Source: Prevotella sp.
GTDB taxonomy: Bacteria > Bacteroidota > Bacteroidia > Bacteroidales > Bacteroidaceae
Length of the DNA stretch: 28,363 nt
NCBI GenBank assembly: GCA_024681875.1
Contig: JAILAA010000116.1
Location: forward strand, 1 to 28,363
Direction: 5' to 3'
Positions within the stretch are counted from its first letter, which is position 1; each line of letters begins with the position of its first letter. This document shows positions 1 through 9,869 of the stretch, piece by piece. The notes beneath the pieces are model-generated. The model was given only the letters and a program-made list of their open reading frames with translations, was not told where the DNA came from and searched no databases. A program made the position numbers and the translations under genes.

Positions 1-1
1 T

Positions 2-520
2 ATTTACGTGAAGCGCTTCCGGCCCGACTCCTCGCAGCAGCGCATCAACTACGTGGGGCGCATCGTCACCGTGTGCGGGGCGCTCATCGCCATCGTCCTC
101 ACCGTGGCCATCGACAGCATCAAGGGACTCAACCTCTTCAACGTATTCCAAAGCGTCTTGGGCTTTATCGCACCACCCATGACGGCTGTATTCCTCTTAG
201 GCGTCTTCTGGAAGCGCACAACAACGCGCGCCGCCAACCTCGCCCTCACCGCCGGCACCGTCTTCTGCCTCATCGTGGGCATCCTCTACCTTTGGCCGCC
301 GTCGTGGTTGCACATCGAGTGGCCCCACTTTATGATGCTATCGTTCCTGCTTTTCGTGGTATTGGCACTGATGATGGCCGTGGTATCATGGACCGACAAG
401 ACAAAGCCCGTGACCAGTGCCACCATTACTAAGGAGCGCTCGACCGTCCCGCCGCTCGTCGCCGCGCTCTGGCTTGCCTTGGCCGCAGTCATGGTAGGCC
501 TGTACGTGTTCTTTAACTGA
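2..520 (+). CDS. Sodium:solute symporter (SSS family), C-terminal fragment
   Basis: The reading frame is open from the left edge, so the true start lies outside the window and only about 173 C-terminal residues are seen. The fragment has four or five hydrophobic segments. It includes a stretch typical of SSS-family symporters: a YVKRFRPDSSQ-like loop, an INYVGR helix start, then FIAPPMTAVFLLGVFWKR followed by an N-A-L helix. The family couples inward sodium flow to uptake of sugars, amino acids, sialic acids or other solutes across the inner membrane. The substrate cannot be told from this piece. The gene converges on tamL with only 38 bp between stops and no clear hairpin terminator there. 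Confidence 0.85.
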   Translation: MYVKRFRPDSSQQRINYVGRIVTVCGALIAIVLTVAIDSIKGLNLFNVFQSVLGFIAPPMTAVFLLGVFWKRTTTRAANLALTAGTVFCLIVGILYLWPPSWLHIEWPHFMMLSFLLFVVLALMMAVVSWTDKTKPVTSATITKERSTVPPLVAALWLALAAVMVGLYVFFN

Positions 521-558
521 ACCGAAGTCTCCCTTGTTTACCCAAAGACAGAAAAGAA

Positions 559-3015
559 TCAGAAGGGGTATCCGATGGCGATGTGCAGCGTGTGCATGTC
601 CTTGAATCGCGGAATGTTAAAATAGCCGCCTTTCCCCGTTTCGTAGGGCAGATGCAGGCCGAAGCCCCAGTCCACGCGCAAGACAAGGAAGTCCAAGTCG
701 TAGCGCAGACCCACACCAGTGCCGGTGGCCAGCTGGTTGAAGAAATTGCGTGCACTAAAGTTCCACCCCTTAGACAATATATTATTCCAAATAAACATGG
801 CAAGATAATCATCTTCGTCCGTCACATCTATATCATCCATTTCGTAAGTCAAAGTCTCTGAACTCCACACATTGCCTGCGTCAAGGAACACAGCGCCATA
901 GAGATTGCCGAAGAGGCGCTGGCGTAGTTCCAGATTCATCAGTACCTTCATGTCACCATTCCTAATAACATAATCAATCTCGCGACTGTCTAAGCCTATA
1001 AACGAGCCAGGGCCGACGCTGCGCACAGGGAAGGCACGAATACTGTTGGCGCCACCCACGTAGAAGCTCTCGCTGAAAGGTATCTCATCACTGTTGCCAT
1101 ATACCCACATCAGGCCAAGGTTACAATGCCCTACGAGCTTCGCATGAGAGTTTAGCGTCCAGGTCTTGGTCAAGTCGGTCTCCACCTTCAGAAACTGTGA
1201 ATAGGGATTCTTAAACAGTGTCTTTTCTTTCTCCTTCCAACCGTTACCCTGCACGAGCACGTCGTAGAGGGCAGTGGCATTGCCCGCCTCCTCAACCGTC
1301 GTCTCCCAGCGGATGGGGTGGCGCATCCTGGCGGGAGAGGTGTAGGTATAGGTATAGCGCATCTTGGGGATGAACTGGTCCTCCATAGTTGCAAACAAAT
1401 ACAAATTGTCGGCCAGCATACTGTCAAAGCGCTCGGTATGGCTATTCATAAACTGATATTTCACCGTCAACGGCGAGAACTCGTGGCGGCTTGTGGCCGA
1501 CGGCTGCCAGCGGTAAATCCACTCGCCACTCACAACATGCATCTTGTAATAGTTTGGGCGGCGTATCACATCGGTTGAAAACCTTGCAATGGTAGAAGGC
1601 GGTGCATAGGGACGCCGACGCCGGCGTGGACGGGTTGGGCCGGAAGCGTCAGTCATGCCCACCTCACTAATGGGCCTGGCTTGACCGGCAAGTCTCATGC
1701 GTCTTCTCCTCTCGCTGCCGAAGCGGGGCAGCAAAGTACGCGGAAACTCAATGCTGGCATCCAAACCATACTGGTAGCTGTTCATGTCTGAACCCTTGCT
1801 CGATGCCTCCCACTCATAGGCGCCATGCAGGTTGACGTCGAGTTTCTCGCCGCCGTGGAAGGCATTGCGCCGCGTCAGACCAATCCTCATTTCCGGACCA
1901 AAACGGCCTATGGTACGATTGACGAAGTTGGTCTCCACGTAGAAGTCGTATGGCTTGTCGAAGACGCAGTCAAGCAACAGGTCGAGGGAGTCGCCGCGTG
2001 GCGTGAACTGAAAGTCGATGGTTGAGAAGACGCCTGTGGCATTGACCTTCTGCATGGACTCCTGATAGTTATCGTAGCTGAATAGGCTGCCGGGGCGCAG
2101 CTTCATACCCTGCATAATGACGCGGGCACGTATAGGCGGACGCTTGCCGCTATACAGCACCTTCAGAAAGTTACGGCCCAAGACGCTGTCGGTCCTTTCC
2201 ATCTGGGAACGGCGCAAGCGCACACTGGTGTTACCGACATACCACGGCTGCAATGCGCGCTGGGGCAGTGAATCGGCCAACTGCAGACGTAAGGTGGCAG
2301 TGTAGTCAACGCCATCCGTTCTAACGGTATCGGCCAGAAACGAGGCATAATTGGACTGATAATAGTAATAGCCCTTGTTGCGGAAGAGCTTGGCCAGGCG
2401 CGTGCGCTCGGCATCGAGGTTCGCCACACTGAAAACGGCACCGGGCCTCAGTGTACTCTCTGAGAGCGTGGAGTCTATGAGTAATTGCATGGCAGGCGGA
2501 AATCCCACGTAGGTAAGCGTATCTACGCGGAAGACCGTGTCCATCGTCACCGTGTAGGCCAGCTTCGCTTTCTTTGGATTCTTCTTCGTTACCTCGCGGT
2601 AGCTGACATCGCCATGCAGATAGCCGTGCGTGCGCAATACTTGCTTGGCCACCTGGGCGCGCAAGGCAGGATTGACCTGGCTCATCAGCACAGGCTGCTT
2701 GCCAAAGGTACTGCCAATCCAGTGGCCCAGTTTCGTATTGGATTCCTGGGTGATATTCCATATCCACAAGCCGTAGGGAAACATACGGTAGTAGCTGCTG
2801 CCGAAAAGGGCGCCGTTGGGAGCCGTGGCCAAGGCGGCTTCAACCTCCTCTTGCGTATCCTCAGCGTGCTGGTTGTGCTCATAATTGGTGTAGGCAATCT
2901 TTTCCAATCCCACGAAGAGCTGATCGTCGTCGGGCACGTATTTTGTGACGGAGCAGGCTGTGAGAAACAGTACAAGGGCTCCCAAAGGCAAAAGTAGTCT
3001 ACTTGATGCTATCAT
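559..3015 (-). CDS. tamL: TamL: lipoprotein Omp85-family outer-membrane protein partner of TamB
   Basis: The 818-residue protein begins with a lipoprotein signal (hydrophobic segment, then lipobox LTAC with the acylated Cys at residue 21). POTRA-like repeats follow in the first half (roughly residues 30-370). The C-terminal half is a 16-strand-type beta-barrel ending in an aromatic residue (IAIGYPF), as expected for the Omp85/BamA/TamA superfamily. A basic, Arg-rich loop (GPTRPRRRRRPY) sits in the barrel region. In Bacteroidota the TamA role is filled by this lipidated form, called TamL. The start codon lies 17 bp inside the end of tamB, implying translational coupling in a tamB-tamL operon. 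The assignment to the family is firm; the exact cargo (outer-membrane proteins or phospholipids) is not shown by the sequence. Confidence 0.9.
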   Translation of the reverse strand: MIASSRLLLPLGALVLFLTACSVTKYVPDDDQLFVGLEKIAYTNYEHNQHAEDTQEEVEAALATAPNGALFGSSYYRMFPYGLWIWNITQESNTKLGHWIGSTFGKQPVLMSQVNPALRAQVAKQVLRTHGYLHGDVSYREVTKKNPKKAKLAYTVTMDTVFRVDTLTYVGFPPAMQLLIDSTLSESTLRPGAVFSVANLDAERTRLAKLFRNKGYYYYQSNYASFLADTVRTDGVDYTATLRLQLADSLPQRALQPWYVGNTSVRLRRSQMERTDSVLGRNFLKVLYSGKRPPIRARVIMQGMKLRPGSLFSYDNYQESMQKVNATGVFSTIDFQFTPRGDSLDLLLDCVFDKPYDFYVETNFVNRTIGRFGPEMRIGLTRRNAFHGGEKLDVNLHGAYEWEASSKGSDMNSYQYGLDASIEFPRTLLPRFGSERRRRMRLAGQARPISEVGMTDASGPTRPRRRRRPYAPPSTIARFSTDVIRRPNYYKMHVVSGEWIYRWQPSATSRHEFSPLTVKYQFMNSHTERFDSMLADNLYLFATMEDQFIPKMRYTYTYTSPARMRHPIRWETTVEEAGNATALYDVLVQGNGWKEKEKTLFKNPYSQFLKVETDLTKTWTLNSHAKLVGHCNLGLMWVYGNSDEIPFSESFYVGGANSIRAFPVRSVGPGSFIGLDSREIDYVIRNGDMKVLMNLELRQRLFGNLYGAVFLDAGNVWSSETLTYEMDDIDVTDEDDYLAMFIWNNILSKGWNFSARNFFNQLATGTGVGLRYDLDFLVLRVDWGFGLHLPYETGKGGYFNIPRFKDMHTLHIAIGYPF

Positions 3016-6000
3016 TATGGTGTATGGAATCTATGGGAATCATAATGGTGTCCTGCATGACTGCCCTACCCTCCCTCGGGAAAGAGCCAGGCACATACCT
3101 GTCTCTCCGTAAGGAGTCAGAGGGGAGTCGCCGCAGTGTGGTACGCCTGTTCTTATGGAAAATATCCGTCAGCCTGTCTAACTTACGCTTATAGAGGTAA
3201 CCGCCGCCGTACTCGCCCGTATATCCCTCTAACCAGTCATAGACGTTTTGATTATAGAACAGCTTCACATACTGGTTTCCCGTGGGTGACAGGCGGTACT
3301 CCATAGTAACGTTGTCAAAGAACGACTGCTGACGGCCTTCAACCTCTGCGCCCGACGACACCTTTCCACCCAGCTGCACGCTGAGGCGGTTGTTCCAGAA
3401 GCGCTTGGAAAAGCTGAAGCTATAGTCCGTATGCGTCTGCCCTGCTGCATCGGTGGTGTTGTCCAAGCCCACCTGCAAGTCTACGGTCTTCAGCGCACCG
3501 GCCGTAATATTGTTGATCTCGTTCTGCAAGAAGGAACTCAAGGCCGAGTTCATGGAGAAGGCACTGGTGTTGCCATCGGCCAGATACATGCCAGTGGTGA
3601 GCATGGTCACAGCCAGTTTTCCACGCTGCTCCGTTGACATGCTGTTCAGCTCGTTCTGCAGCTGCATGTCCTCTGGTGCACTGATGGTAAACATCAGTCC
3701 CATATTCTCTAAGGTCTGCGTGATGACCACGCCACAATCGAACACGACATTGCGGCTTTGTCCGTCTTCCGTAGTCACGGAGGCACGATTACGCTCCGTA
3801 GCAGTGATGTTCAAAGTTGGGTTGCCTGGCGATCCTGTGAACTCGACGTAGCTGCCCTGTGCCAGTGAGAATGTCTTCAGAGGTATGACGGGCAGCGAAT
3901 ACTTCATCGTTCCGCTGTTGATAGTATAGCGTCCGATGAGGTTCAAACCATCGGCATTCATCCGCATACGGAGGTCGCCGCCTCCTAAAAGGTCTACGTA
4001 ATTCGTCTGTTCGGCATTGAGGGCGCACCGTACATGTGCTCCCTGGTCGATTTTCAACTGTACATCCAAGTCAAGGGCGTCACTCTCGGGTCTAACAACA
4101 ACAGTCTGCGTCGTGTCGCTGAAGTCAGTAAAACGCACCAGCTCATCCATCTGGTTGTCGGTAGAGAGCGGCGAGTCTAATAATATATAATTGAGGTCAG
4201 TAGTTCCAAGCACGTCAAGACGTCCACGGAGACTGAGTCTGTCGAGATTGCCCCTGAGGCGTAAGAAGAAATTGACATACATCTTTCCATAAGCCACGGA
4301 CTCCTTCTTCTGCTTTGCATTCACCAACTGGAAATTACTGGCATTTATCCTCAAGTTGACGGCATCATCGCCCTTGCCATAGAAATCTACACGGCCATTG
4401 ATGGTAAGCGGTCTGCCTTGCGTACTACTATTGTTGGCGTAAAGCGTAAAGTCGTCGAGCAGCAGCTGCGAGTTCTTCATCTGCAAAGGCTTGTCGCCGA
4501 AGCGCATCCTCATGCCGTAGGGCGCACTGACGAGATAGCCGTTTGAAAAGAGCAGGTTGCCATTCATCATCAGTTTCGACAACGGACCGCTGACGCTGAG
4601 GGTGCCGCTGGCGGAGCCCTCAAATCCCAACAACTGGTCGGGCATAAAGCCGTTGACGATGGACAACGGCATGTCATCAAGCTCTAATGCGGCATCAAGG
4701 CGTTTTCCGTCAAGATAGCTGCCTTGCAAAGTGCCGATAGGCTTATCATCGAGCATCAGCGTACCATCGACAACGTGTGTACCGTCCTCGCGCAGCAGGT
4801 ATACGAACTCCGAGCCAAGATTACCAATAGGACTGCCCTCGTAGACCATGTTACGGATATTCATATCGCTGGCCACCGAGATGTCATGCTGATGGTTCAT
4901 CATCAGGTGATAGTCGCCGCTGATGGTGCCCTGGATATCTGGCAGCATTGCCAGGCTACCGACGAGGTTGGCGAGGTCGAGGTTGTTCACGCTGATGGTA
5001 AGGTCTTGTAGGAGCGAATCATCCACGATTGCCTCGCCATCGGAGGAACTGCCCGAGTAGACCATGATATGTGTACCGTCGTCGGCCAGCAAGTCAACAT
5101 TGCCCTCTATCTTCATGTTGCTGTGCAACAGCAGATAATTATCGTCGCTCAGGGCAAATTCCTTATAGCCTAGTGTCGGACGGTTGGGGATGAGCTGGAA
5201 GCGCAGCGCCGTCTTGTTGCCGTCTGCATCAGACAACGAAACCATCTCCACCTTTGAGCCGATGCGGGTATTCAACAGTCCCTTTGCATCATAATATTTA
5301 ACACCAAGGCTGGCTCCGTGCTGTTGCAGCAAACCGTCGAAGGTGACGCGGAAATTGCCGTTGCTATTGTGTTTGACGTTGGCCACAGAGCCATTAAACG
5401 TCAGGCCTTTCTCTCGCTCAACCAGTTCCATGCCGACGCTGTCGAGTTGTATGGACCCCGTATTTAATCCCAAGAGCATCAGATTGCCATTGAGTCCCGT
5501 CAGGGGCGACGCATCCAGTTTGGCCTCCAGACGGCTGAAGGTAATGCCTGCCTGTGCGTTCAATATGGCGGCGATAGGATTGTTCTCCTCGCTGGTTATG
5601 AAGAGCTTTCCTGTGGGCAGGAGCCGCTTTAGCGCCTGCTGATCGATGGTGTGGTTGTTCAACTGCGAGGTAACGGTGTCGGCCAGCGCCGTAAGTTGTG
5701 GCAGCAACTGCTCATAATTACCCTGTATGTCAGCCTTTACGATGAAATCGCCACTTTGCAGACGTACAACAGTGGTATCGGTGCTTGTATTCACCAGTAC
5801 GCCAAGTGGCTCGGGATGATATGTCTTTACGCTGTCGCGGATATAGATATCCTCCATATAGGCCGAGAGCCGGTGGTGCTGTTTCCTGTCGCTGTCCAGC
5901 TCAAAGCTGCCGGTAAGACCTATGACGGTGGGAAGGCCCACTATGCCCATGGCAAAGAGGTCGGCATGTTGCAGGCTAGTGCTTACCTTTGCTGCGATGC

Positions 6001-7651
6001 TGCCTTTGCTAACTTCAGCGTCGACATCGACAGTGCCGCGCAGCAGGTCGTTCTGGCTGTCGGCACTTAGCAGCAGATGACGGCCCACTATCGTGGCGGT
6101 GGCTTGCACGCTGTCTATCTGCCACCGGTCGTAGGCCATGTTGTGCAGCTGTATGTCGGCCGTAAGAGTGCCTTTCCCCTCTGTAGTAAGCTGCGGCATC
6201 CCCTTGCCATGAAGACTGGCGTCGGCGCTGAGGAGGCCTATGCCGGCAGTAGGCATGAAACGACGCACGTCGAGGTGCATTGTGCTGAGGTTGGCATCGT
6301 ATTGTATTGCCTCTGGATGGTCGAGCAGGGTGGCCAAGGTGCCATTCAGCGTGCCATCCAGCCTGGCAACGCCTCTTTCTGCTGTGCCCATGGATGCATC
6401 TATGGCCTCAAGTGCAAAAGAAATGACAGTTCTTTCTGGAGCAGAAGCAACGGCTTGTCTGCACGCCATATCGGCGTTTACGCTGAGTCCGGCAGGCAGT
6501 TGAAGGTCATCGGCCTTGACGGTTTGAAAGACCTGCGCTTTCAAGTTGAGATTGCCTGTCAGACGATCACTGTCGAGTATATTGCATAGCTGCCCGCTGG
6601 CCTCGGCATGTGCCTTGGTAGGTATGGAGATGCTGAGCCGCTCGATGTCAAGCTGGCGGGCATCGCCGTCCACGCTGGCATGTAACGTCACAGGCTGCTC
6701 GTCCCAAGTGGCCGAGGCGTCCATCTTCAGCTGGCGCACGCTGAGGTCATCGGCACCGTTCATGGCGATACGTCCCTCCAACTGGTGCAGCTGAAGCCCC
6801 ATTGTTTCCTCCTTCAACTGTGCCTGTGCAATGCCCACACGCAGCTGGTCTTTGTAGGAGAAGAGCGAGTCCAACCTCAACTCCATGTCGCTGAGCATGT
6901 AGGCGTCGTTATAGTTAAGCCGCCCCTCGTGCCACTCGATAGCACCAAAGGCAAAGCGCACCAACCCCAGATGCAGGTCTCCCTGGCGCAGCGAAGCCTG
7001 CGGCAGCCAGGCCGTAATGCGTGTAGGTACGGTAGCGGCGGTATCAGCGGGCGAGACATCGGTGGCAAAGACGGCCGTGGAGTCCATGACGATGGTCAGG
7101 CGCGTCTGCTCCATGTCAAAGCGGTCGAAAAGGATGTGCCACCCCGTCGTTGTAGTGTCTACCGCGGCGGTGTCACTCATAAAGACGGTCAGGTCTGCAT
7201 GACTCAGGCGCGGACTGCGCAGTTCCATCTCCAGCGCATCGGCATCGATGCCAGGCGATGAAAGGCTGAGCGTACCGATGGTGCCTTTCAGACGCATATC
7301 ATCAATAAAGTCAAGAGTGTTCAGGCGGGCATCGTCAAGCCTGAGCTCGTTCAGCACGATGTTGCCCTTCAGCAAGGGGAGTAGCTGCACATCAACAATG
7401 GTGCGGCGGATGTCGGCGATGGTGTCACGCTCTTTTACAATTCGCACGCCATCCACTTGCAAGTCTAGCGGGAAGCTCAGGTCCACACGCTCCAAGCTGA
7501 TGTCCATGCCCGTTTTCTTCGAAACGACAGACACCACCTGTTGCGCCACCCAGTTCTGTATGGGCGGTACATAAAGCAGTGCTGCCAGGACGACAAACAG
7601 CATGACGGGGCTGAGCAGCACAATGGCTATCCACTTGAATACCTTCTTCAT
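2999..7651 (-). CDS. tamB: TamB: translocation and assembly module protein (AsmA/TamB, DUF490)
   Basis: This 1550-residue protein has one N-terminal membrane anchor (about residues 7-29). A very long, repetitive beta-rich body follows with many short DxxLxL/LxGxL strands, and a C-terminal TamB/DUF490 domain covers roughly residues 1100-1500 (motifs such as GRYTINSGTMKY and FTGSPGNPTLNITA). TamB proteins are bridge-like proteins crossing the periplasm with a hydrophobic groove. They work with an Omp85 partner in outer-membrane protein assembly and phospholipid transport. The next gene downstream, overlapping by 17 bp, is that partner (tamL). The ATG at 7651 sits about 30 nt downstream of a near-perfect promoter. 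The tail after the DUF490 domain is charged and Arg-rich, which is usual in Bacteroidota homologues. Confidence 0.92.
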   Translation of the reverse strand: MKKVFKWIAIVLLSPVMLFVVLAALLYVPPIQNWVAQQVVSVVSKKTGMDISLERVDLSFPLDLQVDGVRIVKERDTIADIRRTIVDVQLLPLLKGNIVLNELRLDDARLNTLDFIDDMRLKGTIGTLSLSSPGIDADALEMELRSPRLSHADLTVFMSDTAAVDTTTTGWHILFDRFDMEQTRLTIVMDSTAVFATDVSPADTAATVPTRITAWLPQASLRQGDLHLGLVRFAFGAIEWHEGRLNYNDAYMLSDMELRLDSLFSYKDQLRVGIAQAQLKEETMGLQLHQLEGRIAMNGADDLSVRQLKMDASATWDEQPVTLHASVDGDARQLDIERLSISIPTKAHAEASGQLCNILDSDRLTGNLNLKAQVFQTVKADDLQLPAGLSVNADMACRQAVASAPERTVISFALEAIDASMGTAERGVARLDGTLNGTLATLLDHPEAIQYDANLSTMHLDVRRFMPTAGIGLLSADASLHGKGMPQLTTEGKGTLTADIQLHNMAYDRWQIDSVQATATIVGRHLLLSADSQNDLLRGTVDVDAEVSKGSIAAKVSTSLQHADLFAMGIVGLPTVIGLTGSFELDSDRKQHHRLSAYMEDIYIRDSVKTYHPEPLGVLVNTSTDTTVVRLQSGDFIVKADIQGNYEQLLPQLTALADTVTSQLNNHTIDQQALKRLLPTGKLFITSEENNPIAAILNAQAGITFSRLEAKLDASPLTGLNGNLMLLGLNTGSIQLDSVGMELVEREKGLTFNGSVANVKHNSNGNFRVTFDGLLQQHGASLGVKYYDAKGLLNTRIGSKVEMVSLSDADGNKTALRFQLIPNRPTLGYKEFALSDDNYLLLHSNMKIEGNVDLLADDGTHIMVYSGSSSDGEAIVDDSLLQDLTISVNNLDLANLVGSLAMLPDIQGTISGDYHLMMNHQHDISVASDMNIRNMVYEGSPIGNLGSEFVYLLREDGTHVVDGTLMLDDKPIGTLQGSYLDGKRLDAALELDDMPLSIVNGFMPDQLLGFEGSASGTLSVSGPLSKLMMNGNLLFSNGYLVSAPYGMRMRFGDKPLQMKNSQLLLDDFTLYANNSSTQGRPLTINGRVDFYGKGDDAVNLRINASNFQLVNAKQKKESVAYGKMYVNFFLRLRGNLDRLSLRGRLDVLGTTDLNYILLDSPLSTDNQMDELVRFTDFSDTTQTVVVRPESDALDLDVQLKIDQGAHVRCALNAEQTNYVDLLGGGDLRMRMNADGLNLIGRYTINSGTMKYSLPVIPLKTFSLAQGSYVEFTGSPGNPTLNITATERNRASVTTEDGQSRNVVFDCGVVITQTLENMGLMFTISAPEDMQLQNELNSMSTEQRGKLAVTMLTTGMYLADGNTSAFSMNSALSSFLQNEINNITAGALKTVDLQVGLDNTTDAAGQTHTDYSFSFSKRFWNNRLSVQLGGKVSSGAEVEGRQQSFFDNVTMEYRLSPTGNQYVKLFYNQNVYDWLEGYTGEYGGGYLYKRKLDRLTDIFHKNRRTTLRRLPSDSLRRDRYVPGSFPREGRAVMQDTIMIPIDSIHHNDSIK

Positions 7652-7676
7652 CAGCGCGGACGCATAAATTAGGCTG

Positions 7677-7707
7677 CAAAATTACTGATTTGCACGCAAA
7701 CGAACAA
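7677..7707 (-). promoter_or_regulatory. Promoter of the tamB-tamL operon
   Basis: Read on the minus strand there is a TTG (7705-7707), exactly 20 bases, then TAATTTTG (7677-7684). This is a full match to the Bacteroidota primary-sigma consensus TTG-N19-21-TAnnTTTG. It lies just upstream of the tamB ATG, predicting a leader of about 20 nt. Confidence 0.75.
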
Positions 7708-7767
7708 AGAAAAATTCCTTTTTCTGCTATGCATTTCCCAAAAACAAATGAGTTTTGCCCCCTGAAG

Positions 7768-8664
7768 CTATGGTAAATCGGGATTCCTTGAGTAGCGAAA
7801 CTCGGAAGGCGAGACGCCAAGGTGCTTGCGCACATAAGAGCCGAAATGACTCATGTTTGAGAAACCCAAGTGCGCGGATATCTCCTTGATGCTCAATTCC
7901 GTGTGCTTCAGGTAGTAGCGTATCTCCTCAACGGTGTATTGAGCCACCCATTCCGATGCGGTCTTGTTCGAATATTTCAGGCACAGCATGGTGAGATACT
8001 TAGGCGTAATGGCCAACTGACTGGCATATGCCGAGATAGGCTGCCGCTTCACCTCGCTGTTAGACACGAGGGCAAGGAAGCGGTTGAACAAGACCTTTCC
8101 CTGCGACATACGCGGTTCGCGACGCCTGACTTCGCCGGAGCGGAGCATAAAGTGCATCTCGAGAAAGAAGGCGCGCAAGATGGCGAGCAGGACTTCATAA
8201 TGCAACGGAAGGCTGTCTCGCTTCAGCTTTGAGTGTATGACGGAGAAATATGCGCCGAAATCTTCGCGACACGGCTGTGTCATGGGGATGATGTTCAGAT
8301 GACGTATGCAGAAATCGTGCTGCCATTCATCGATTTGGTCGCGCAACAAGGCACGCACAATATGAACAGCAACGCAAAGCACCTTGCAGTCAAAATCATC
8401 GCTATGCTCCCCGGCACTTACCCTCACCTTGGGAGGACAATGCATAATATTACCCTCGGCCAGGCACAACTCATTACCCTCTACATTTATCATCTGCTGT
8501 CCTTTGTTGCAGATGACAAAGATAATGGTTTCAGAATCTAGGGGAAAGAATGGTGAAATATCCTTGACGCTTTCAAGTAGCATCACATCGCCCTCGCTGA
8601 AATCGACGGAGAAGCCACCTATTTCCAAGTAGCGCAGCTGGTCTTTTTTAGTGCCGTAAGCCAT
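7768..8664 (-). CDS. AraC-family transcriptional regulator
   Basis: About 298 residues with a cupin-like N-terminal sensing region (roughly 10-110) and an AraC/XylS double helix-turn-helix at the C terminus (roughly 195-290). The first helix-turn-helix is around ISAYASQLAITPKYL. The second is around SIKEISAHLGFSNMSHFGSYVRKHLGVSPSEFR, a classic family signature. I chose the ATG at 8664 (MAYGTKKD). The frame continues upstream to a TTG at 8706, but that extension would overlap the likely promoter. The gene lies between buk and tamB on the same strand, 116 bp from tamB, with its own upstream region. It is probably a local stress or metabolite-responsive regulator; its ligand and targets are unknown. 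Confidence 0.85.
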   Translation of the reverse strand: MAYGTKKDQLRYLEIGGFSVDFSEGDVMLLESVKDISPFFPLDSETIIFVICNKGQQMINVEGNELCLAEGNIMHCPPKVRVSAGEHSDDFDCKVLCVAVHIVRALLRDQIDEWQHDFCIRHLNIIPMTQPCREDFGAYFSVIHSKLKRDSLPLHYEVLLAILRAFFLEMHFMLRSGEVRRREPRMSQGKVLFNRFLALVSNSEVKRQPISAYASQLAITPKYLTMLCLKYSNKTASEWVAQYTVEEIRYYLKHTELSIKEISAHLGFSNMSHFGSYVRKHLGVSPSEFRYSRNPDLP

Positions 8665-8683
8665 GGGCTTTCTTGTTTGAGTG

Positions 8684-8691
8684 CAAATATC
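8684..8691 (-). promoter_or_regulatory. Possible -7 box of the AraC-type regulator gene
   Basis: On the minus strand this reads GATATTTG, seven of eight matches to TAnnTTTG. It sits about 20 nt before the ATG at 8664. No TTG lies at the expected -33 spacing, so this would be a weak or activator-dependent promoter. Confidence 0.35.
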
Positions 8692-8725
8692 ATCATTTTT
8701 TTTCAAACAGCACTACTCAATAAGC

Positions 8726-8738
8726 GACAATTATTGTC
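8726..8738. promoter_or_regulatory. Perfect 13-bp palindrome upstream of the AraC-type gene
   Basis: GACAATTATTGTC is perfectly self-complementary around its central base. It lies about 35-50 bp upstream of the weak -7 box of the regulator gene, a usual place for an operator. A T-run follows it on the plus strand, but no plus-strand gene ends here, so a terminator role is less likely. Confidence 0.35.
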
Positions 8739-8772
8739 ACTTTTTTCCAATACTTCCGATTTTTGTTACGAA

Positions 8773-8792
8773 TGATGTATTTTTGAACATCA
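8773..8792 (-). terminator. Weak hairpin at the end of buk
   Basis: TGATGT (8773-8778) and ACATCA (8787-8792) form a 6-bp stem that overlaps the buk stop codon. The loop is AT-rich and no strong U-tract follows on the minus strand, so termination would be inefficient. Confidence 0.25.
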
Positions 8793-9860
8793 ATCGTACT
8801 CAGCTACGGCACGCTGACCACGGAGCACAGCAAGGGCATTAAGTGCTAATGCCTCCATCTCGTCCTCGCCTGGGAAGCAGTAGACGGGTGCCACCCATTC
8901 GATGCGCTTTCTGAGGCGACTGATGACATATTCTGAGCGGGCCAGGCCGCCGGTGAGCAGGATGGCGTCTACCTTGCCGCAGAGCACGGCACCCTCGGCC
9001 GTGATGTTCTTCGCGATGTGATAGATCATGGCGTTGAGGATGAGCTCGGCGTGCGTGTCGCCATAGTCGCGGATGCGCTCCTCTATCTCCTTCACGTTGG
9101 CAGTGCCGAGATGTGCGTTCAGGCCGGCCTTGCCGGCGATGCGTTTCAGGAGCTGCTTCTCGGTGTATTTGCCGCTGAAGCACAGGCGGATGAGGTCGGC
9201 GGCAGGCAGCGAGCCGGCGCGCTCGGGCGAGAAAGGCCCTTCGCCGTCCAGTGCGTTGTTGGCATCCACAGCGCGGCCGTGGTCGTGGGCCGCCACGCTG
9301 ATGCCGCCGCCCAGATGGCAGATGATGAGGTTGAGGTCCTCATACTGCTTGCCTATCTCCTGTGCGAAGCGGCGGGCGATGGCGCGCTGGTTGAGGGCAT
9401 GCCAGATGCAGATGCGGCCCATGAGGGGCGACCCGCTGATGCGGGCGTAGTCATTCAGCTCGTCGACGACGCCCGGGTCGGCGATGAACGAGCGGCAGCC
9501 TGGGATGGCGCTGGCGATGTCGTGAGCAATGAGGCATCCCAGGTTGCAGGCGTGATTATGCATGGCGATACCCGAGTGGGTGTCGTCCAGCATCTTTTGG
9601 TTGATTTCATAGACACCGCCTGCGATGGGCTTGACCAAGCCACCGCGTCCGATGACGGCATCAAACTCCAACGGTACGCCTACCCGCTCCAGCTCGTCAA
9701 GCACGAGCTGGCGGCGGTAGGCGAACTGTTCGATAACGTCATCAAACTGAGCCAGGTCTTCGTTGCTGTGAGAAATGCTACGCAACACCAATGGCTTCTC
9801 GTCCTCATAAACGGCCATCTTCGTCGACGTCGACCCAGGATTTATGACTAATATGAGCAT
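8790..9860 (-). CDS. buk: Butyrate kinase
   Basis: Butyrate kinase converts butyryl phosphate (or branched acyl phosphates) plus ADP to the free acid plus ATP. The 356 residues match the normal family length. The N terminus has the acetate/butyrate-kinase nucleotide motif NPGSTSTK. Other ASKHA-fold motifs are visible: HLGGGISVAAH, a NNALDGEGPFSPERAG segment and LTGGLARSE near the C terminus. The gene starts 9 bp after the ptb stop, so the two are almost certainly co-transcribed. In Bacteroidales this couple may serve branched-chain or other short acyl-CoA substrates rather than bulk butyrate; the sequence does not decide this. Confidence 0.93.
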   Translation of the reverse strand: MLILVINPGSTSTKMAVYEDEKPLVLRSISHSNEDLAQFDDVIEQFAYRRQLVLDELERVGVPLEFDAVIGRGGLVKPIAGGVYEINQKMLDDTHSGIAMHNHACNLGCLIAHDIASAIPGCRSFIADPGVVDELNDYARISGSPLMGRICIWHALNQRAIARRFAQEIGKQYEDLNLIICHLGGGISVAAHDHGRAVDANNALDGEGPFSPERAGSLPAADLIRLCFSGKYTEKQLLKRIAGKAGLNAHLGTANVKEIEERIRDYGDTHAELILNAMIYHIAKNITAEGAVLCGKVDAILLTGGLARSEYVISRLRKRIEWVAPVYCFPGEDEMEALALNALAVLRGQRAVAEYD

Positions 9861-9869
9861 TAATACTGA

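Noticed and set aside
9018..9851. 277-codon plus-strand open frame opposite buk
   Set aside because: It is exactly antisense to a well-supported butyrate kinase and shows no family motif; it reflects GC-rich codon use.
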